64,000 bases of DNA from Bacillus sp. B-jedd (GCF_000821085.1 NZ_CCXR01000001.1:3803001-3867000), one strand, 5' to 3'. Numbered from the stretch's first letter, positions 36,278-45,030 are shown. A program made the numbers and translations. Notes: generated by a model not told the origin, from the letters alone.

Positions 36278-37177
36278 TTATTCTGCTTTTTCGACGGCAT
36301 GGCCGCCGAATTCGTTTCGGAGCGCGGCGACGACTTTGCCGGCGAATGTGTCTGTTTCGAGGGAGCGATAGCGCATCATGAGCGACATGGCGATAACCGG
36401 CGCGGCTGCCTGGAGGTCGAGTGCTGTTTCGACGGTCCATTTGCCTTCGCCTGATGAATGCATGACGCCTTTGATGCCTTCGAGCTTCGCTTCCTTGGAG
36501 AAGGCATTTTCCATAAGTTCCATCAGCCAGGAACGGATGACCGATCCGTTGTTCCATACTTTTGAAACAGCCTGGTAGTCATACTCGAACGGACTCTTTT
36601 CGAGGATATCGAACCCTTCAGCAATTGCCTGCATCATCCCATACTCGATGCCGTTGTGGACCATCTTCAGGAAGTGGCCGCTTCCACCCTTGCCTGTATA
36701 AAGATAGCCATTTTCAACCGAAATGTCCTTAAAGAGCGGCTCAATCACTTTGAACGCTTCCGCGTCTCCGCCAACCATCGTGCAGACCCCGTTCCGAGCG
36801 CCTTCCATGCCGCCGCTCGTTCCGCAGTCAAAGAAGAAGATGCCTTTTTCGGCAAGCTCATCGTGGCGGCGCATCGTATCCTTGTAATGTGAATTCCCGC
36901 CTTCAATCACGATGTCTCCCTCTTCCAAAAGGCATGACAATTCACGAACAACATTTTCCGTAATGTCACCTGCGGGTACCATAACCCAGACCACTCTAGG
37001 CTTTTCGAGGCCATTCACCAATTCTGCAATCGAACCGGCACCTTTTGCCCCTTCGCCAGCTATTCTTTCAACATTTTCGCTATTCACATCATAGGCAACG
37101 ACTGAATGTTCCTTACTGAGCATATTCATCCCAAGATTGTAACCCATTTTGCCTAAACCGATTAAACCAATTTCCAC
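36278..37177 (-). CDS. yqeC: 6-phosphogluconate dehydrogenase, short YqeC type
   Basis: A 299-aa decarboxylating dehydrogenase of the pentose-phosphate route, short bacterial class (the long GndA type has about 470 aa). The nucleotide fold GLIGLGKMGYNLG is at 4-16; substrate and catalytic blocks are GGNSHYKDT, DCGTSGGMEGARNG (where the catalytic loop sits) and GHFLKMVHNGIEYG with catalytic Lys. Members of the short class generally prefer NAD. GTG start at 37177 after GAGGGGAAAA. No operon partner. Confidence 0.9.
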   Translation of the reverse strand: MEIGLIGLGKMGYNLGMNMLSKEHSVVAYDVNSENVERIAGEGAKGAGSIAELVNGLEKPRVVWVMVPAGDITENVVRELSCLLEEGDIVIEGGNSHYKDTMRRHDELAEKGIFFFDCGTSGGMEGARNGVCTMVGGDAEAFKVIEPLFKDISVENGYLYTGKGGSGHFLKMVHNGIEYGMMQAIAEGFDILEKSPFEYDYQAVSKVWNNGSVIRSWLMELMENAFSKEAKLEGIKGVMHSSGEGKWTVETALDLQAAAPVIAMSLMMRYRSLETDTFAGKVVAALRNEFGGHAVEKAE

Positions 37178-37304
37178 TTTTCCCCTCGTCCTCTCTCAGA
37201 TGCTATCTGTCAATGTCAGTCAATTATTATAGCAATCTGCTAGGACGGATACAAGGAAACCAATTCAAAAGACCCTTTAATAAAGAAGATGTCTGTTATC
37301 CTAG

Positions 37305-37344
37305 ATTGTTGTTCTCCACTCCGGGGAGATGCTTTCCAATCAAC
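37305..37344. repeat. truncated interspersed repeat, copy R5
   Basis: Only the ends of the R-type core remain: TTCTCCACTCCGGGG then ATGCTTTCC joined directly to AATCAACTT. It looks like an internal deletion of the repeat. Confidence 0.65.
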
Positions 37345-37381
37345 TTCTTAAACAATCAACTGTCATCTTTAATGGGGCAAA

Positions 37382-37415
37382 TAAAAAAACAGCCTGTTCA
37401 GGTAGAACAAGCTGC
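37382..37415 (-). terminator. terminator of the YmaF-like gene
   Basis: CAGCCTGTTC/AGAACAAGCTG stem with a T-run in the minus direction. Confidence 0.75.
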
Positions 37416-37423
37416 TTCTATAC

Positions 37424-37756
37424 TTATTTATTCCCCGGCGCCGGGTGATCGACGCCTCTGACTCTGTGGCGGTGGCCATCGTTCTCGGTTGTATAAAAAT
37501 CATAATAATGGACGTGCATCCCGTTGCCGACTGGAATCGCCGGCCCCGAGTAGGCCTGGTAGTGATGCGTATGCCCATCCTCATAGACGACGTAACCCTC
37601 TGTATAGTGGACATGCGATCCATCCTGCGTCTGGATTGGAGGCGATGTCACATCAAGGCATTGATGGACGTGCCCCGAACTGACTGAAGTATAATCAACC
37701 GACCCGTGATTATGGTTCGGAACAAACCCTTGTACAAAATCATCTTTCCCCGCCAT
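37424..37756 (-). CDS. YmaF-family histidine-rich protein
   Basis: A 110-aa protein with many histidines in HNHG, SGHVHQC, GSHVHYTEG, DGHTHHYQA, GMHVHYYDF and DGHRHRVRG repeats, the signature of the B. subtilis YmaF family. The regularly spaced H-x-H strands suggest metal binding, but function is unknown. The start is ATG at 37756 with GGGGGAG 8 nt upstream; the longer in-frame reading to 37918 has no ribosome binding site. It is next to the CueP gene on the same strand. Confidence 0.8.
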   Translation of the reverse strand: MAGKDDFVQGFVPNHNHGSVDYTSVSSGHVHQCLDVTSPPIQTQDGSHVHYTEGYVVYEDGHTHHYQAYSGPAIPVGNGMHVHYYDFYTTENDGHRHRVRGVDHPAPGNK

Positions 37757-37936
37757 TAACCGAACTCCCCCTTTAGAAACATATTTATTTATACATATTT
37801 CATAAATGCGGGGAGTATGACCAGGCGGTAAATGAAAGATGCCTCTTGCAAAAACTTTCTCAACATGGAAAACAATCTGCAAATATCCTTTACTATATAA
37901 GTTTTTTTGCACGCACATAACATATGAGGCGAAATA

Positions 37937-37973
37937 AAGACCCTTTCATCGGCTCAGCCGAATCGAGGGTCTC
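37937..37973 (-). terminator. terminator of cueP
   Basis: AGACCCT...AGGGTCT outer stem with TCGGCT/AGCCGA inner stem, just after the distal cueP stop (37978) and not after the internal TGA. Confidence 0.8.
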
Positions 37974-37977
37974 GTAA

Positions 37978-38529
37978 TTACATTAATTGCATTGTCGTAA
38001 TGCAAGTATTATCTCCTTGAAAGGTAGAAATCTCTGCCTCTGTTTTTTTGCCATCGTGCTCAATTTTCACATTGTAAGTTTGTTCCCGCGGCAGCCATAG
38101 GTCAATAAATCCATTTTCCCCAGCCTTAACGGTTTCGTCCAGAATCACTTTGCCACTTTCATCCGTAATCACCATGGCAAATTCCTTATTAGCCAACTCT
38201 CCTTGACAACCTGTCAAGTTATGGTTTCCTCAAGGATGGGTTGTATTGACGTAAGGAGCGATGGACACAAAAAACTCCTCATCAGCGAGGCTGTAGACTT
38301 CCTCTTTTCCATTCTCGGCTGTCACGATCAACTCATCAGAAGTAATGGACGCTGACTTTGCTGTAAGTGCTCTAGTGCTGTACCCGTTGACCATTTCCTT
38401 GATATTAACATCGCCATTCTGTTTCGCTACGTTCTCTCCTTGCCCATTTTCCTGTTTGGCCGTTTCCCCGCTGCATGCCGCAAGGCCAACCACAGCCAGT
38501 AAAGCAATCAAAAGCAATCTTAACTTCAT
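37978..38529 (-). CDS. cueP: CueP-type copper-binding lipoprotein, candidate selenoprotein
   Basis: A 183-codon gene with an in-frame TGA at codon 100 (38232-38230). The part before it has a lipoprotein signal (GLAAC, Cys19) and ...EEFFVSIAPYVNTTHP; the part after reads GNHNLTGCQGELANKEF...GFIDLWLPREQTY...STFQGDNTCITTMQL. Both halves belong to the CueP family of cell-envelope copper proteins. Salmonella CueP, as I recall, has conserved cysteines at 96, 104 and 172; here the matching positions are the TGA (100), Cys108 and Cys176, a constant +4 offset. Thus Sec replaces the first copper/redox Cys. A 7-bp hairpin with loop GGU follows the TGA. Upstream there is no CsoR-type operator. Confidence 0.88.
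38202..38218 (-). promoter_or_regulatory. SECIS-like hairpin in cueP
   Basis: On the transcript CUUGACA-GGU-UGUCAAG: perfect 7-bp stem and 3-nt loop GGU lying 19-21 nt after the TGA. GGU is also the start of the apical loop in the E. coli fdhF SECIS. Confidence 0.78.
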
Positions 38530-38708
38530 TGGAAATCACCACCTATTTTCCTAAGCTAAAATCATTATAACATCATCAAAGAACTCTGTTCACCTTTTCA
38601 CAATTTTTACATTTTTTTGCTTCGCTCCATCCTCCCAACTTATCCCTAAGTGTTGCTTTCATGTTACTATGAAACTGATTCATTTTGGTATGAAAAGGAG
38701 GAGTTCAT

Positions 38709-39536
38709 TTGAAGTTTTTCGTTGAAAAGGAATACCTTCTCAAGCATTTGAACGAAGAAGATGTCAGGATTGTTGATTGTCGGTTTTCACTTGCTGACCC
38801 TGGAAAAGGGCAAACGGAATACGAGAACAACCATATCCCAGGAGCCATTCATTTTGACCTTGAGAAGGACTTATCCGGTCCAGTCTGCACACACGGCGGG
38901 CGCCACCCCCTGCCCGATCTCGGCGGACTCATCGCAAAACTGGAACATTCAGGAATAGACAGGAATACAACCATCATTGCCTACGACAACGGCGAAGGTG
39001 CTTTTGCCGCGAGATTCTGGTGGCTCTTAACCTACCTTGGCCACGAAAAAATCTTTATCCTCAATGGCGGATTCAAGGAGTGGACAGCAGCAACTTACCC
39101 AACAACCGCGGAGGTTCCTACTTTTGCAAAAACGGACTTCCATGCCGAAATTGACTCTGCCATTCTTGCAGATATGAAAGAAGTGAAAGAAATTTCCCTT
39201 GGCAAAAAGAAAAATGCTATCCTGATTGATTCCCGCGAATCGAAAAGATACTTGGGCATTGAGGAGCCGATAGATAAAAAGAAAGGGCATATTCCTGGTG
39301 CCATCAACAAGCCATGGATGGAGGGTCTCCAGGATGGGAAATTCAAATCTCCTGATGAACAAGCACGGAGATTTTCCGAAATCTCCCTCGACAAAGAGGT
39401 TATAGTGTACTGCGGTTCCGGCGTCACCGCTGTCCCGAACTTCCTGGCGTTAAAGGAAGCGGGCTTCGAGAACGTCAAGCTATATCTCGGCAGCTTCAGC
39501 GACTGGATATCATACGAGGACAATGACATTCAATAA
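38709..39536 (+). CDS. Thiosulfate/3-mercaptopyruvate sulfurtransferase (tandem rhodanese)
   Basis: A 275-aa protein of two rhodanese domains (about 1-125 and 145-270). The catalytic loop is CGSGVTA with active Cys near residue 237; the N-terminal domain is inactive, with DNGEGAFA at the same place. The loop composition CG[ST]GVTA is usual for the SseA/thiosulfate-sulfurtransferase group. The enzyme moves sulfane sulfur in the cytosol. TTG start at 38709 after AAGGAGGAG. Divergent from cueP. Confidence 0.88.
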   Translation: MKFFVEKEYLLKHLNEEDVRIVDCRFSLADPGKGQTEYENNHIPGAIHFDLEKDLSGPVCTHGGRHPLPDLGGLIAKLEHSGIDRNTTIIAYDNGEGAFAARFWWLLTYLGHEKIFILNGGFKEWTAATYPTTAEVPTFAKTDFHAEIDSAILADMKEVKEISLGKKKNAILIDSRESKRYLGIEEPIDKKKGHIPGAINKPWMEGLQDGKFKSPDEQARRFSEISLDKEVIVYCGSGVTAVPNFLALKEAGFENVKLYLGSFSDWISYEDNDIQ

Positions 39537-39579
39537 TTTTGCAAAATAAACACCCTAGATTCATAAGGGAGGAAGTTTT

Positions 39580-40149
39580 ATGCCAAATAACGGGAGACCG
39601 AGAAGAATCCTTTTAGATCTAGCAGTCACTCTAGATGGTTTCATTGAGGGAAAAAACGGAGAAGTTGACTGGTGCATCATGGACCCTGAAATGGATTTCA
39701 TTCAATTTCTAAACGACATTGATACGATTTTATATGGCAGGAAAAGCTATGATTTATGGGGGCAATACACTCCTGAAACTGCTGATGAGGGTGAAAAAGA
39801 ATTTTGGGAAATCATCCATGGCAAGAAAAAATATGTATTTTCCAAAACGCAAACAGGGACTGACGAAAAAGCAGTTTTCATCAATGACGATCTTTCCGAG
39901 CATGTCTTAGCACTAAAGAATAAGCCAGGCAAAGACATTTGGCTGTATGGCGGAGCAAGCCTTATTACAACGTTTATCCAGTTGGGGCTCATTGATGAAT
40001 TCAGATTATCTGTCCACCCTGTAGTTTTGGGAGAAGGAAAACCGTTATTTGTCGATATCAAACAGCGACTGAATTTAAAATTGGCCGAGACTAAGACATT
40101 CTCTTCCGGCGTCGTGCAGCTTATTTATCATTGGGATGGCCATTCATGA
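39580..40149 (+). CDS. Dihydrofolate reductase-like (RibD C-terminal fold) protein
   Basis: A 189-aa protein of the RibD-C/DHFR-like family (YyaP/YwjB type): MRRILLDLAVTLDGFIEG-like N-terminus, central TILYGRKSYDLWGQ, and NADPH-fold WLYGGASLITTFIQLGLIDEFRLSVHPVVLGEGKPLF. The substrate is unknown; these proteins are usually not true folate reductases. GGGAGGAAG precedes ATG at 39580. Confidence 0.8.
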   Translation: MPNNGRPRRILLDLAVTLDGFIEGKNGEVDWCIMDPEMDFIQFLNDIDTILYGRKSYDLWGQYTPETADEGEKEFWEIIHGKKKYVFSKTQTGTDEKAVFINDDLSEHVLALKNKPGKDIWLYGGASLITTFIQLGLIDEFRLSVHPVVLGEGKPLFVDIKQRLNLKLAETKTFSSGVVQLIYHWDGHS

Positions 40150-40241
40150 AAGGACAGAAAAACCTCGATTTTTAATTATGGTTTTTGCACAAAAAGGAAA
40201 GTCCACTTTAATAGCGAATAAATATAGATGAGGTGATGAGA

Positions 40242-40562
40242 ATGTTAGTTGTTACGACTGAAAAAATTGAAGGTTACCAGGTGAAGGAAATCAAAGGTCC
40301 TGTTTTCGGCCTGATTGTCCGGAGCAGAGGGCTCGGCGGCGATATTATGGCCGGGCTGAAGGGACTTGTCGGCGGAGAAATTAAGCAATACACATCCATG
40401 CTCGAGGATTCCCGAAAGGAAGCGATGGACCGGATGATCAAAAACGCCAACCAAATGGGCGCCAATGCGATCATCATGATGCGATTCGATTCAGGGGAAA
40501 TTGGTCAAAACATGAGTGAAATTGTCGCTTATGGCACTGCCGCTGTGGTGGAGAAGCTTTAA
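40242..40562 (+). CDS. YbjQ/UPF0145-family protein
   Basis: A 106-aa cytosolic protein of the YbjQ (UPF0145) family: VTTEKIEGYQVKEIKGPVFGLIVRSRGLGGDIMAGLKGLVGGEIKQYTSMLEDSRKEAMDRM, then GANAIIMMRFDSGEIG and a terminal AYGTAAVVE. The members form small oligomers of unknown function, sometimes noted as putative metal-binding. The start is ATG at 40242 with GAGGTGAT upstream. The stop overlaps the next start (TAATG), coupling it to the small membrane protein. Confidence 0.88.
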   Translation: MLVVTTEKIEGYQVKEIKGPVFGLIVRSRGLGGDIMAGLKGLVGGEIKQYTSMLEDSRKEAMDRMIKNANQMGANAIIMMRFDSGEIGQNMSEIVAYGTAAVVEKL

Positions 40563-40795
40563 TGGCCTGGTTGTTAGTCGGCGGGTTTTACCTGTTGCAA
40601 ATCATCGGCGTAATCGTCGTCATTTTGCTTGGCTACTTCATTTATGACAAACGGTACAAAAAGAACCAGGACGGAGCCGTCCCGCCGGGCTTCGTTGCAA
40701 CAAGCGAAGTGAATATCGATCCGGTTACCGGCGAGAAAACAAGGGTGTATTATAACGCTGAAACCGGCGAGCGGTTTTACCGGAAGGAACGATAA
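40562..40795 (+). CDS. small membrane protein coupled to YbjQ
   Basis: A 77-aa protein with one N-terminal membrane helix (LLQIIGVIVVILLGYFIY) and a polar tail (SEVNIDPVTGEKTRVYYNAETGERFYRKER) whose D-P-x-T-G-E and N-A-E-T-G-E units look like a short repeat. Function unknown; translational coupling suggests that it anchors or partners the YbjQ protein. Confidence 0.75.
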   Translation: MAWLLVGGFYLLQIIGVIVVILLGYFIYDKRYKKNQDGAVPPGFVATSEVNIDPVTGEKTRVYYNAETGERFYRKER

Positions 40796-40848
40796 AGAGG
40801 CGTCCGATTGACGGAATCACTCCGTCATAAAACTGGAATGCCTAGCAA

Positions 40849-40883
40849 AAACAACGGCCCGGAAATCCGGACCGTTGTTCCTT
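40849..40883. terminator. bidirectional terminator (YbjQ operon / GNAT gene)
   Basis: ACAACGG-CCCGGA...TCCGGACCGTTGT stem with T-run to the right and A-run (T on minus) to the left, between convergent genes. Confidence 0.8.
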
Positions 40884-40896
40884 TTTCAGTTAACCT

Positions 40897-41349
40897 CTAT
40901 AAATCCTGCGTGAATCGGATCATATCCCTGCACTGGATCCCATTCTCAAAAATTTCTTCCCGATAATGTCGGATAAAATAATCCCGGTCAACTCCATTCA
41001 TTCTAAAGCCGCATTTTTGATATAATGCGATTTGCCCTATACTTGAATTGCCGGTACCAACCTCAATCGTCCTATAACCGCTATGTTTCGCTATTTGAAT
41101 CGCGTCTTTCACTAGCTGTTGTCCTATCCCTATCCCCTGGTGCGTTTCCGCGACCGCGACATTTACCAGTTCTGCTGTTTCAGGCCTGGTTGGCAGCAGC
41201 ACATATACTCCGACGATTCGTTGCCCTTTTTCAGCTACATAACAATCTCCCCTTAGTAAATAATCGTCCACGCTCTCCGTGGAGGGGTCAGCTGTTAACA
41301 ACAAATTCATCGGGGGCCTTTCATCTTGGGCAATTTTTCTAATAATCAT
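40897..41349 (-). CDS. GNAT-family N-acetyltransferase
   Basis: A 150-aa acetyltransferase: MIIRKIAQDERPP start, GDCYVAEKGQRIVGVYVLLP, acetyl-CoA loop VAETHQGIGIGQQLVKDAI (Q/R-x-x-G-x-G/A pattern) and IEVGTGNSSIGQIALYQKCGFR. Acceptor unknown. The start is ATG at 41349 with AAGGGGA 5-6 nt upstream. Confidence 0.85.
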   Translation of the reverse strand: MIIRKIAQDERPPMNLLLTADPSTESVDDYLLRGDCYVAEKGQRIVGVYVLLPTRPETAELVNVAVAETHQGIGIGQQLVKDAIQIAKHSGYRTIEVGTGNSSIGQIALYQKCGFRMNGVDRDYFIRHYREEIFENGIQCRDMIRFTQDL

Positions 41350-41426
41350 ATTTTCCCCTTTACTCAAAACAACAGTTCACCAATAGTTTCAAAAAGCTAA
41401 TTGGTTTCCAAGGCGGGGAATACCCC

Positions 41427-42131
41427 TCAATTATTTACTAACGTCAAAGCTGGGCGCTGTTTCTCGGTCTTCATTGCCGAGCTCTTCACTTTCCCGTTTT
41501 CGATATAGACGATACGGTCAGCCATCGCATTTGCATCTTCCTTGTCATGTGTGACGAAAATGGAAGTGATGCCAGTCTTTTTAATAATTTCCCTAAGCTC
41601 GCGCCTGATTTTTTTCTGCAAGTCGGCATCAAGGTTGCTGAATGGTTCATCGAGAATCAATAACGACGGTTCAGGAGCCAATGCCCTTGCCAGAGCCACG
41701 CGCTGCTGTTGGCCGCCGCTTAACTCATGAGGATAACGGTTTGCATAATCAGCCAGGTTTACGAGTTCCAGCATTTCTTCCACACGCTGGTGCTTTTCTT
41801 TCCTGCTTTTCTTTTTCAAGCCAAACATAATGTTTTTTGCAACGGTCATATGCGGGAAAAGGGCATAATCCTGAAAAACAAATCCAATTCCCCTTTTTTC
41901 GGGCTGTACGAAACAGGCACGGTTGCACACTGTCTCGCCGCAAATATTAATTGAGCCGTTTTGCGGACATTCAAGCCCCGCAATCAACCTAAGAATCGTA
42001 CTCTTTCCACTTCCGCTTTCGCCTAAAATTGAAACAATCTCGCCCTTTTCTATCTCCAGGCAAAAGTCCTTGATGACAGCTTCTTTTGCATTTTTATATT
42101 TATATTGTAAATCTTGTATTTGTATAAACAT
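41427..42131 (-). CDS. fbpC: Ferric iron ABC transporter ATP-binding protein
   Basis: A 234-aa ABC ATPase of the CysA/FbpC subgroup without the usual C-terminal TOBE region (full FbpC is about 350 aa): Walker A GESGSGKST, signature LSGGQQQRVALARAL, Walker B LLILDEPFSNLD, H-loop THD. It powers the FbpB permease, to which it is coupled by a TGATG stop-start overlap. Last gene of the iron operon. Confidence 0.88.
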   Translation of the reverse strand: MFIQIQDLQYKYKNAKEAVIKDFCLEIEKGEIVSILGESGSGKSTILRLIAGLECPQNGSINICGETVCNRACFVQPEKRGIGFVFQDYALFPHMTVAKNIMFGLKKKSRKEKHQRVEEMLELVNLADYANRYPHELSGGQQQRVALARALAPEPSLLILDEPFSNLDADLQKKIRRELREIIKKTGITSIFVTHDKEDANAMADRIVYIENGKVKSSAMKTEKQRPALTLVNN

Positions 42132-43798
42132 CAGCTGTTCTCCTTTTCTGCGAGTTTATGGAAAATGAAAATAAAGATTCCGCTTAATAGGATGATTAAT
42201 AACGAGGCCAATGACGCTTCCTGGACTCTTTCATCATTTGCATATTTAAACGCCTGGGTGGCCAGGGTTGAAAAATTAAATGGCTGTAAAAATAATGTCA
42301 ACGGAAGTTCTTTGAGAATATCGACAAATACGAGAATAAATCCGCTGAACACAGCTCCTTTTACCATCGGCAGGTCTACTTTGAAAAAAGTCTTTACAGT
42401 CGATGCGCCAAGTGTGCGGGAGGCTTCGGTAAAGCTGTTGCCGACCTTTTCAAACCCCGTTTCAATAGAGTTGTAGCCAATCGCCAAAAAGCGGATGATA
42501 TAGGCGGAAATCAGCATGACCAGGGTCGTCCGCCAAACTATTGTCGGCTCCATGTTTATTTTTGCCAAAAGTTCTTTATTTGTCGTATCCATCCATAGAA
42601 AAATTGTTATAAATGCAATTGCGATCGCCGCTCCCGGGATGGAATAACCAAGCGTTGTCACCCTGGAAGCCATTTTTGCAGCAAGTCCTTGTTGGAGCCT
42701 CGTAAAGTTGGAAATGACAAGGGCGATGACCACAATGATGATCGCAGCGATGGCGGCTACATAGATGGAGTTAAAGGCAAGAGTCAAGAAATTCTTATTC
42801 AGCACTTTTTCATACGTCATGAACGCCCACTGGATCAGCTGCAGAAAGGGAATAATAAAAGCAATGGCAAAAATTCCGAATGTATAGGCGAATACGAGCC
42901 ATGCCTTCATGCCTTTCAGCTTTTTTGGCTGGACAGGACGAACTTTCGTAGTGGAAAAGCTATATCTCTTTCTTCCCCGCAAAACCTTTTCGAGTACAAG
43001 AACAATGATTACCAAAAGCATTAGGGATCCGGCAAGTTTAAGCGCGGAGTCGAGATCCTTCATCCCATACCATGTTCGGAAGATCGCCGTGCTGAACGTC
43101 TGGATTCCAAAGTAACCGACAACCCCATAATCATTGAGCACTTCCAGAATGACGAGCGTCACACTTCCTACAATGGAAGCTTTTGAAATCGGCAGGGCCA
43201 CCCGGAAAAATATTTTAATAGGGCCTCCTCCGAGGAGTCTCGCATTCTCAATCATCGAGGAAGACTGATTTTGAAAAAAGCTTTTCGTAATCGTATATAC
43301 ATAGGGGAACAGGCACATCGTAAAGATGAAGACAGCCCCCTGAATGTTCATGATCGTGAAGTATTTTTGGTTAACCGTAATCTCAAATGTATTTCTCAAG
43401 GTCGTTTGGATGACCCCTGTGTAGTTAACGATTCCATGATACGTATAAGCTGCGATATATGGCGGAATCGCCAGTGGCAAAATCAACGCCCACTTCAGGA
43501 AATTCTTTAGCGGAAAATCATACATGGCAACAAGCCAGGCCAGGCTCGTTCCGATTGCTGTCGTCGCAATCGCCGTGAAAAACATAATGACAAGGGTATT
43601 TCGGATATAATCTTTTAATAAATATTCCTGAATATGCTGCCAGTTTTCATTTGGTTCAGTAAATAACTGAACACCGATGATGAAATTCGGTATGAGGATG
43701 ATAATAATCAAGGCCAGACTGAGCAGGGACCAAATATTAAGTTGTTGTTTGACAAGTCTCCGCAAGCCCAACGCTGACACTTCCTTAAAACTATTCAT
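42131..43798 (-). CDS. fbpB: Ferric iron ABC transporter permease, fused double permease
   Basis: A 555-aa permease composed of two homologous ModB-like halves (about 1-280 and 290-555) each with an EAA loop: ENARLLGGGPIKIFFRVALPIS and EASRTLGASTVKTFFKVDLPMV. This internally duplicated form is typical of the Fe3+ FbpB/SfuB class. About 12 membrane helices. It has a Fur box of its own 40-60 bp upstream, so it can be transcribed without fbpA. Confidence 0.9.
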   Translation of the reverse strand: MNSFKEVSALGLRRLVKQQLNIWSLLSLALIIIILIPNFIIGVQLFTEPNENWQHIQEYLLKDYIRNTLVIMFFTAIATTAIGTSLAWLVAMYDFPLKNFLKWALILPLAIPPYIAAYTYHGIVNYTGVIQTTLRNTFEITVNQKYFTIMNIQGAVFIFTMCLFPYVYTITKSFFQNQSSSMIENARLLGGGPIKIFFRVALPISKASIVGSVTLVILEVLNDYGVVGYFGIQTFSTAIFRTWYGMKDLDSALKLAGSLMLLVIIVLVLEKVLRGRKRYSFSTTKVRPVQPKKLKGMKAWLVFAYTFGIFAIAFIIPFLQLIQWAFMTYEKVLNKNFLTLAFNSIYVAAIAAIIIVVIALVISNFTRLQQGLAAKMASRVTTLGYSIPGAAIAIAFITIFLWMDTTNKELLAKINMEPTIVWRTTLVMLISAYIIRFLAIGYNSIETGFEKVGNSFTEASRTLGASTVKTFFKVDLPMVKGAVFSGFILVFVDILKELPLTLFLQPFNFSTLATQAFKYANDERVQEASLASLLIILLSGIFIFIFHKLAEKENS

Positions 43799-43836
43799 AT
43801 GGTGTTTACGTTATTTTTCATTCATCTAAATTATAA

Positions 43837-43855
43837 CGAAAATCATTCTCAATTG
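43837..43855. promoter_or_regulatory. Fur box upstream of fbpB
   Basis: CGAAAATCATTCTCAATTG, matching the GATAATnATTnTC-type Fur core, between fbpA and fbpB. Confidence 0.75.
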
Positions 43856-43881
43856 AAACCGAAAGTTCTGTGAACGGTTTT

Positions 43882-43911
43882 GCCGAAGCACCATAGAGCG
43901 GCGCTTCGGCA
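43882..43911 (-). terminator. intercistronic hairpin fbpA-fbpB
   Basis: GCCGAAGC/GCTTCGGC stem after the fbpA stop. It probably terminates or attenuates reading into fbpBC, giving excess binding protein. Confidence 0.65.
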
Positions 43912-43925
43912 TTTGATTGTATTAA

Positions 43926-45005
43926 TTACTTCCAGCCTACTTCGTTGAAAATTTTAATGGCCTGCTGCTGATTTTTGCCGAGAACGGATAGGTTAATATC
44001 CTGCTCTTTGAAATCACCCCATGATTTCAGGAACTCAGAAGGCTCAACATTAGGGTTTGCCGGATACTCAAAGTTTACTTCAGCAAATTTTCCCTGTGCT
44101 TCTTCACTTGATAGGAATTCCATGAACTTGATGGCGTTTTCCTTGTTTTTCGCATACTTTGTTACCGCAATCGCGCTTACGTTAATGTGTGTTCCTGTTG
44201 TTTCCTGGTTCGGGAAGAACACGCCCACTTGTTCAGCTACTTTCTTCTCTTCAGGATCTTCGGAAACTGACATCAGCCCAACATAGTACGTATTCATAAG
44301 GGCGACATCCGCTTCACCAGCTACAACGGCTTTCGCCTGATCCCTGTCATTCCCTTGTGGTTCCCTTGCCATATTTGCGACAAACCCTTTTGCCCAGTCT
44401 TTCGCTTCCTTTTCACCCATAACTTCAATGAAAGATGACAGGAGTGAAATGTTGTACATATTATCAGCCGGGCGGGCAACTACTCTTCCTTTCCATTCAG
44501 GTGTCGCCATCGCTTCATAAGTTGATAGCTCTTCAGGCTTTACACGGTCTTTCGCGTAAACAAGGACACGGGCCCTTTTTGCCATCGCGAACCAGTAATT
44601 TTCATCATCACGGAGTTTTTCAGGAATGTTTTTTTCAAGGACTTCACTTTCGACAGGCTGGAGCAGATCAGCTTCTTTCGCAACGTGCAAATTGCCTGCG
44701 TCAGCGGTGAAATAAAGGTCTGCCTCGGTTGCATCTCCTTCAACATTCAGTCGCTCCATCAGCTCGTCGCCTTTTCCCTCAACGACGTTTACTTTAATGC
44801 CCGTCTTTTCTTCAAAAATCTTATATAATTCGTTATCAGACTCATAGTGCCTGCTTGTATAAAGATTAACGACACCAGGTTCTTTCTTTTCTTCTGATTC
44901 TTTCGCAGGTTCCTTTTTTGAAGCGGTGTTCGATTTTGCACAGCCAGCCAACGCACCGAAAACTAGCAAAAAGATCATACTGAAAGCAAATACTTTTTTC
45001 CTCAT
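43926..45005 (-). CDS. fbpA: Ferric iron-binding lipoprotein of ABC importer
   Basis: A 359-aa substrate-binding lipoprotein: signal and lipobox ALAGC (Cys22), Lys/Glu-rich linker (KEPAKESEEKKEP), then the FbpA/FutA fold starting VVNLYTSRHYESDNELYKIFEEKTGIKV. The tyrosine pair typical of the iron site is visible in ALMNTYYVGLM. It delivers Fe3+ to FbpB outside the membrane. Two Fur boxes precede it, consistent with iron starvation control. Confidence 0.92.
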   Translation of the reverse strand: MRKKVFAFSMIFLLVFGALAGCAKSNTASKKEPAKESEEKKEPGVVNLYTSRHYESDNELYKIFEEKTGIKVNVVEGKGDELMERLNVEGDATEADLYFTADAGNLHVAKEADLLQPVESEVLEKNIPEKLRDDENYWFAMAKRARVLVYAKDRVKPEELSTYEAMATPEWKGRVVARPADNMYNISLLSSFIEVMGEKEAKDWAKGFVANMAREPQGNDRDQAKAVVAGEADVALMNTYYVGLMSVSEDPEEKKVAEQVGVFFPNQETTGTHINVSAIAVTKYAKNKENAIKFMEFLSSEEAQGKFAEVNFEYPANPNVEPSEFLKSWGDFKEQDINLSVLGKNQQQAIKIFNEVGWK

Positions 45006-45030
45006 GATTGCACCTCTTGTTTGGTTTTTA

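Noticed and set aside
37978..38529. cueP as a pseudogene broken by a nonsense mutation
   Set aside because: Frame and tail are intact, the TGA replaces a conserved Cys, a SECIS-like hairpin follows, and three other genes in the window show the same pattern.
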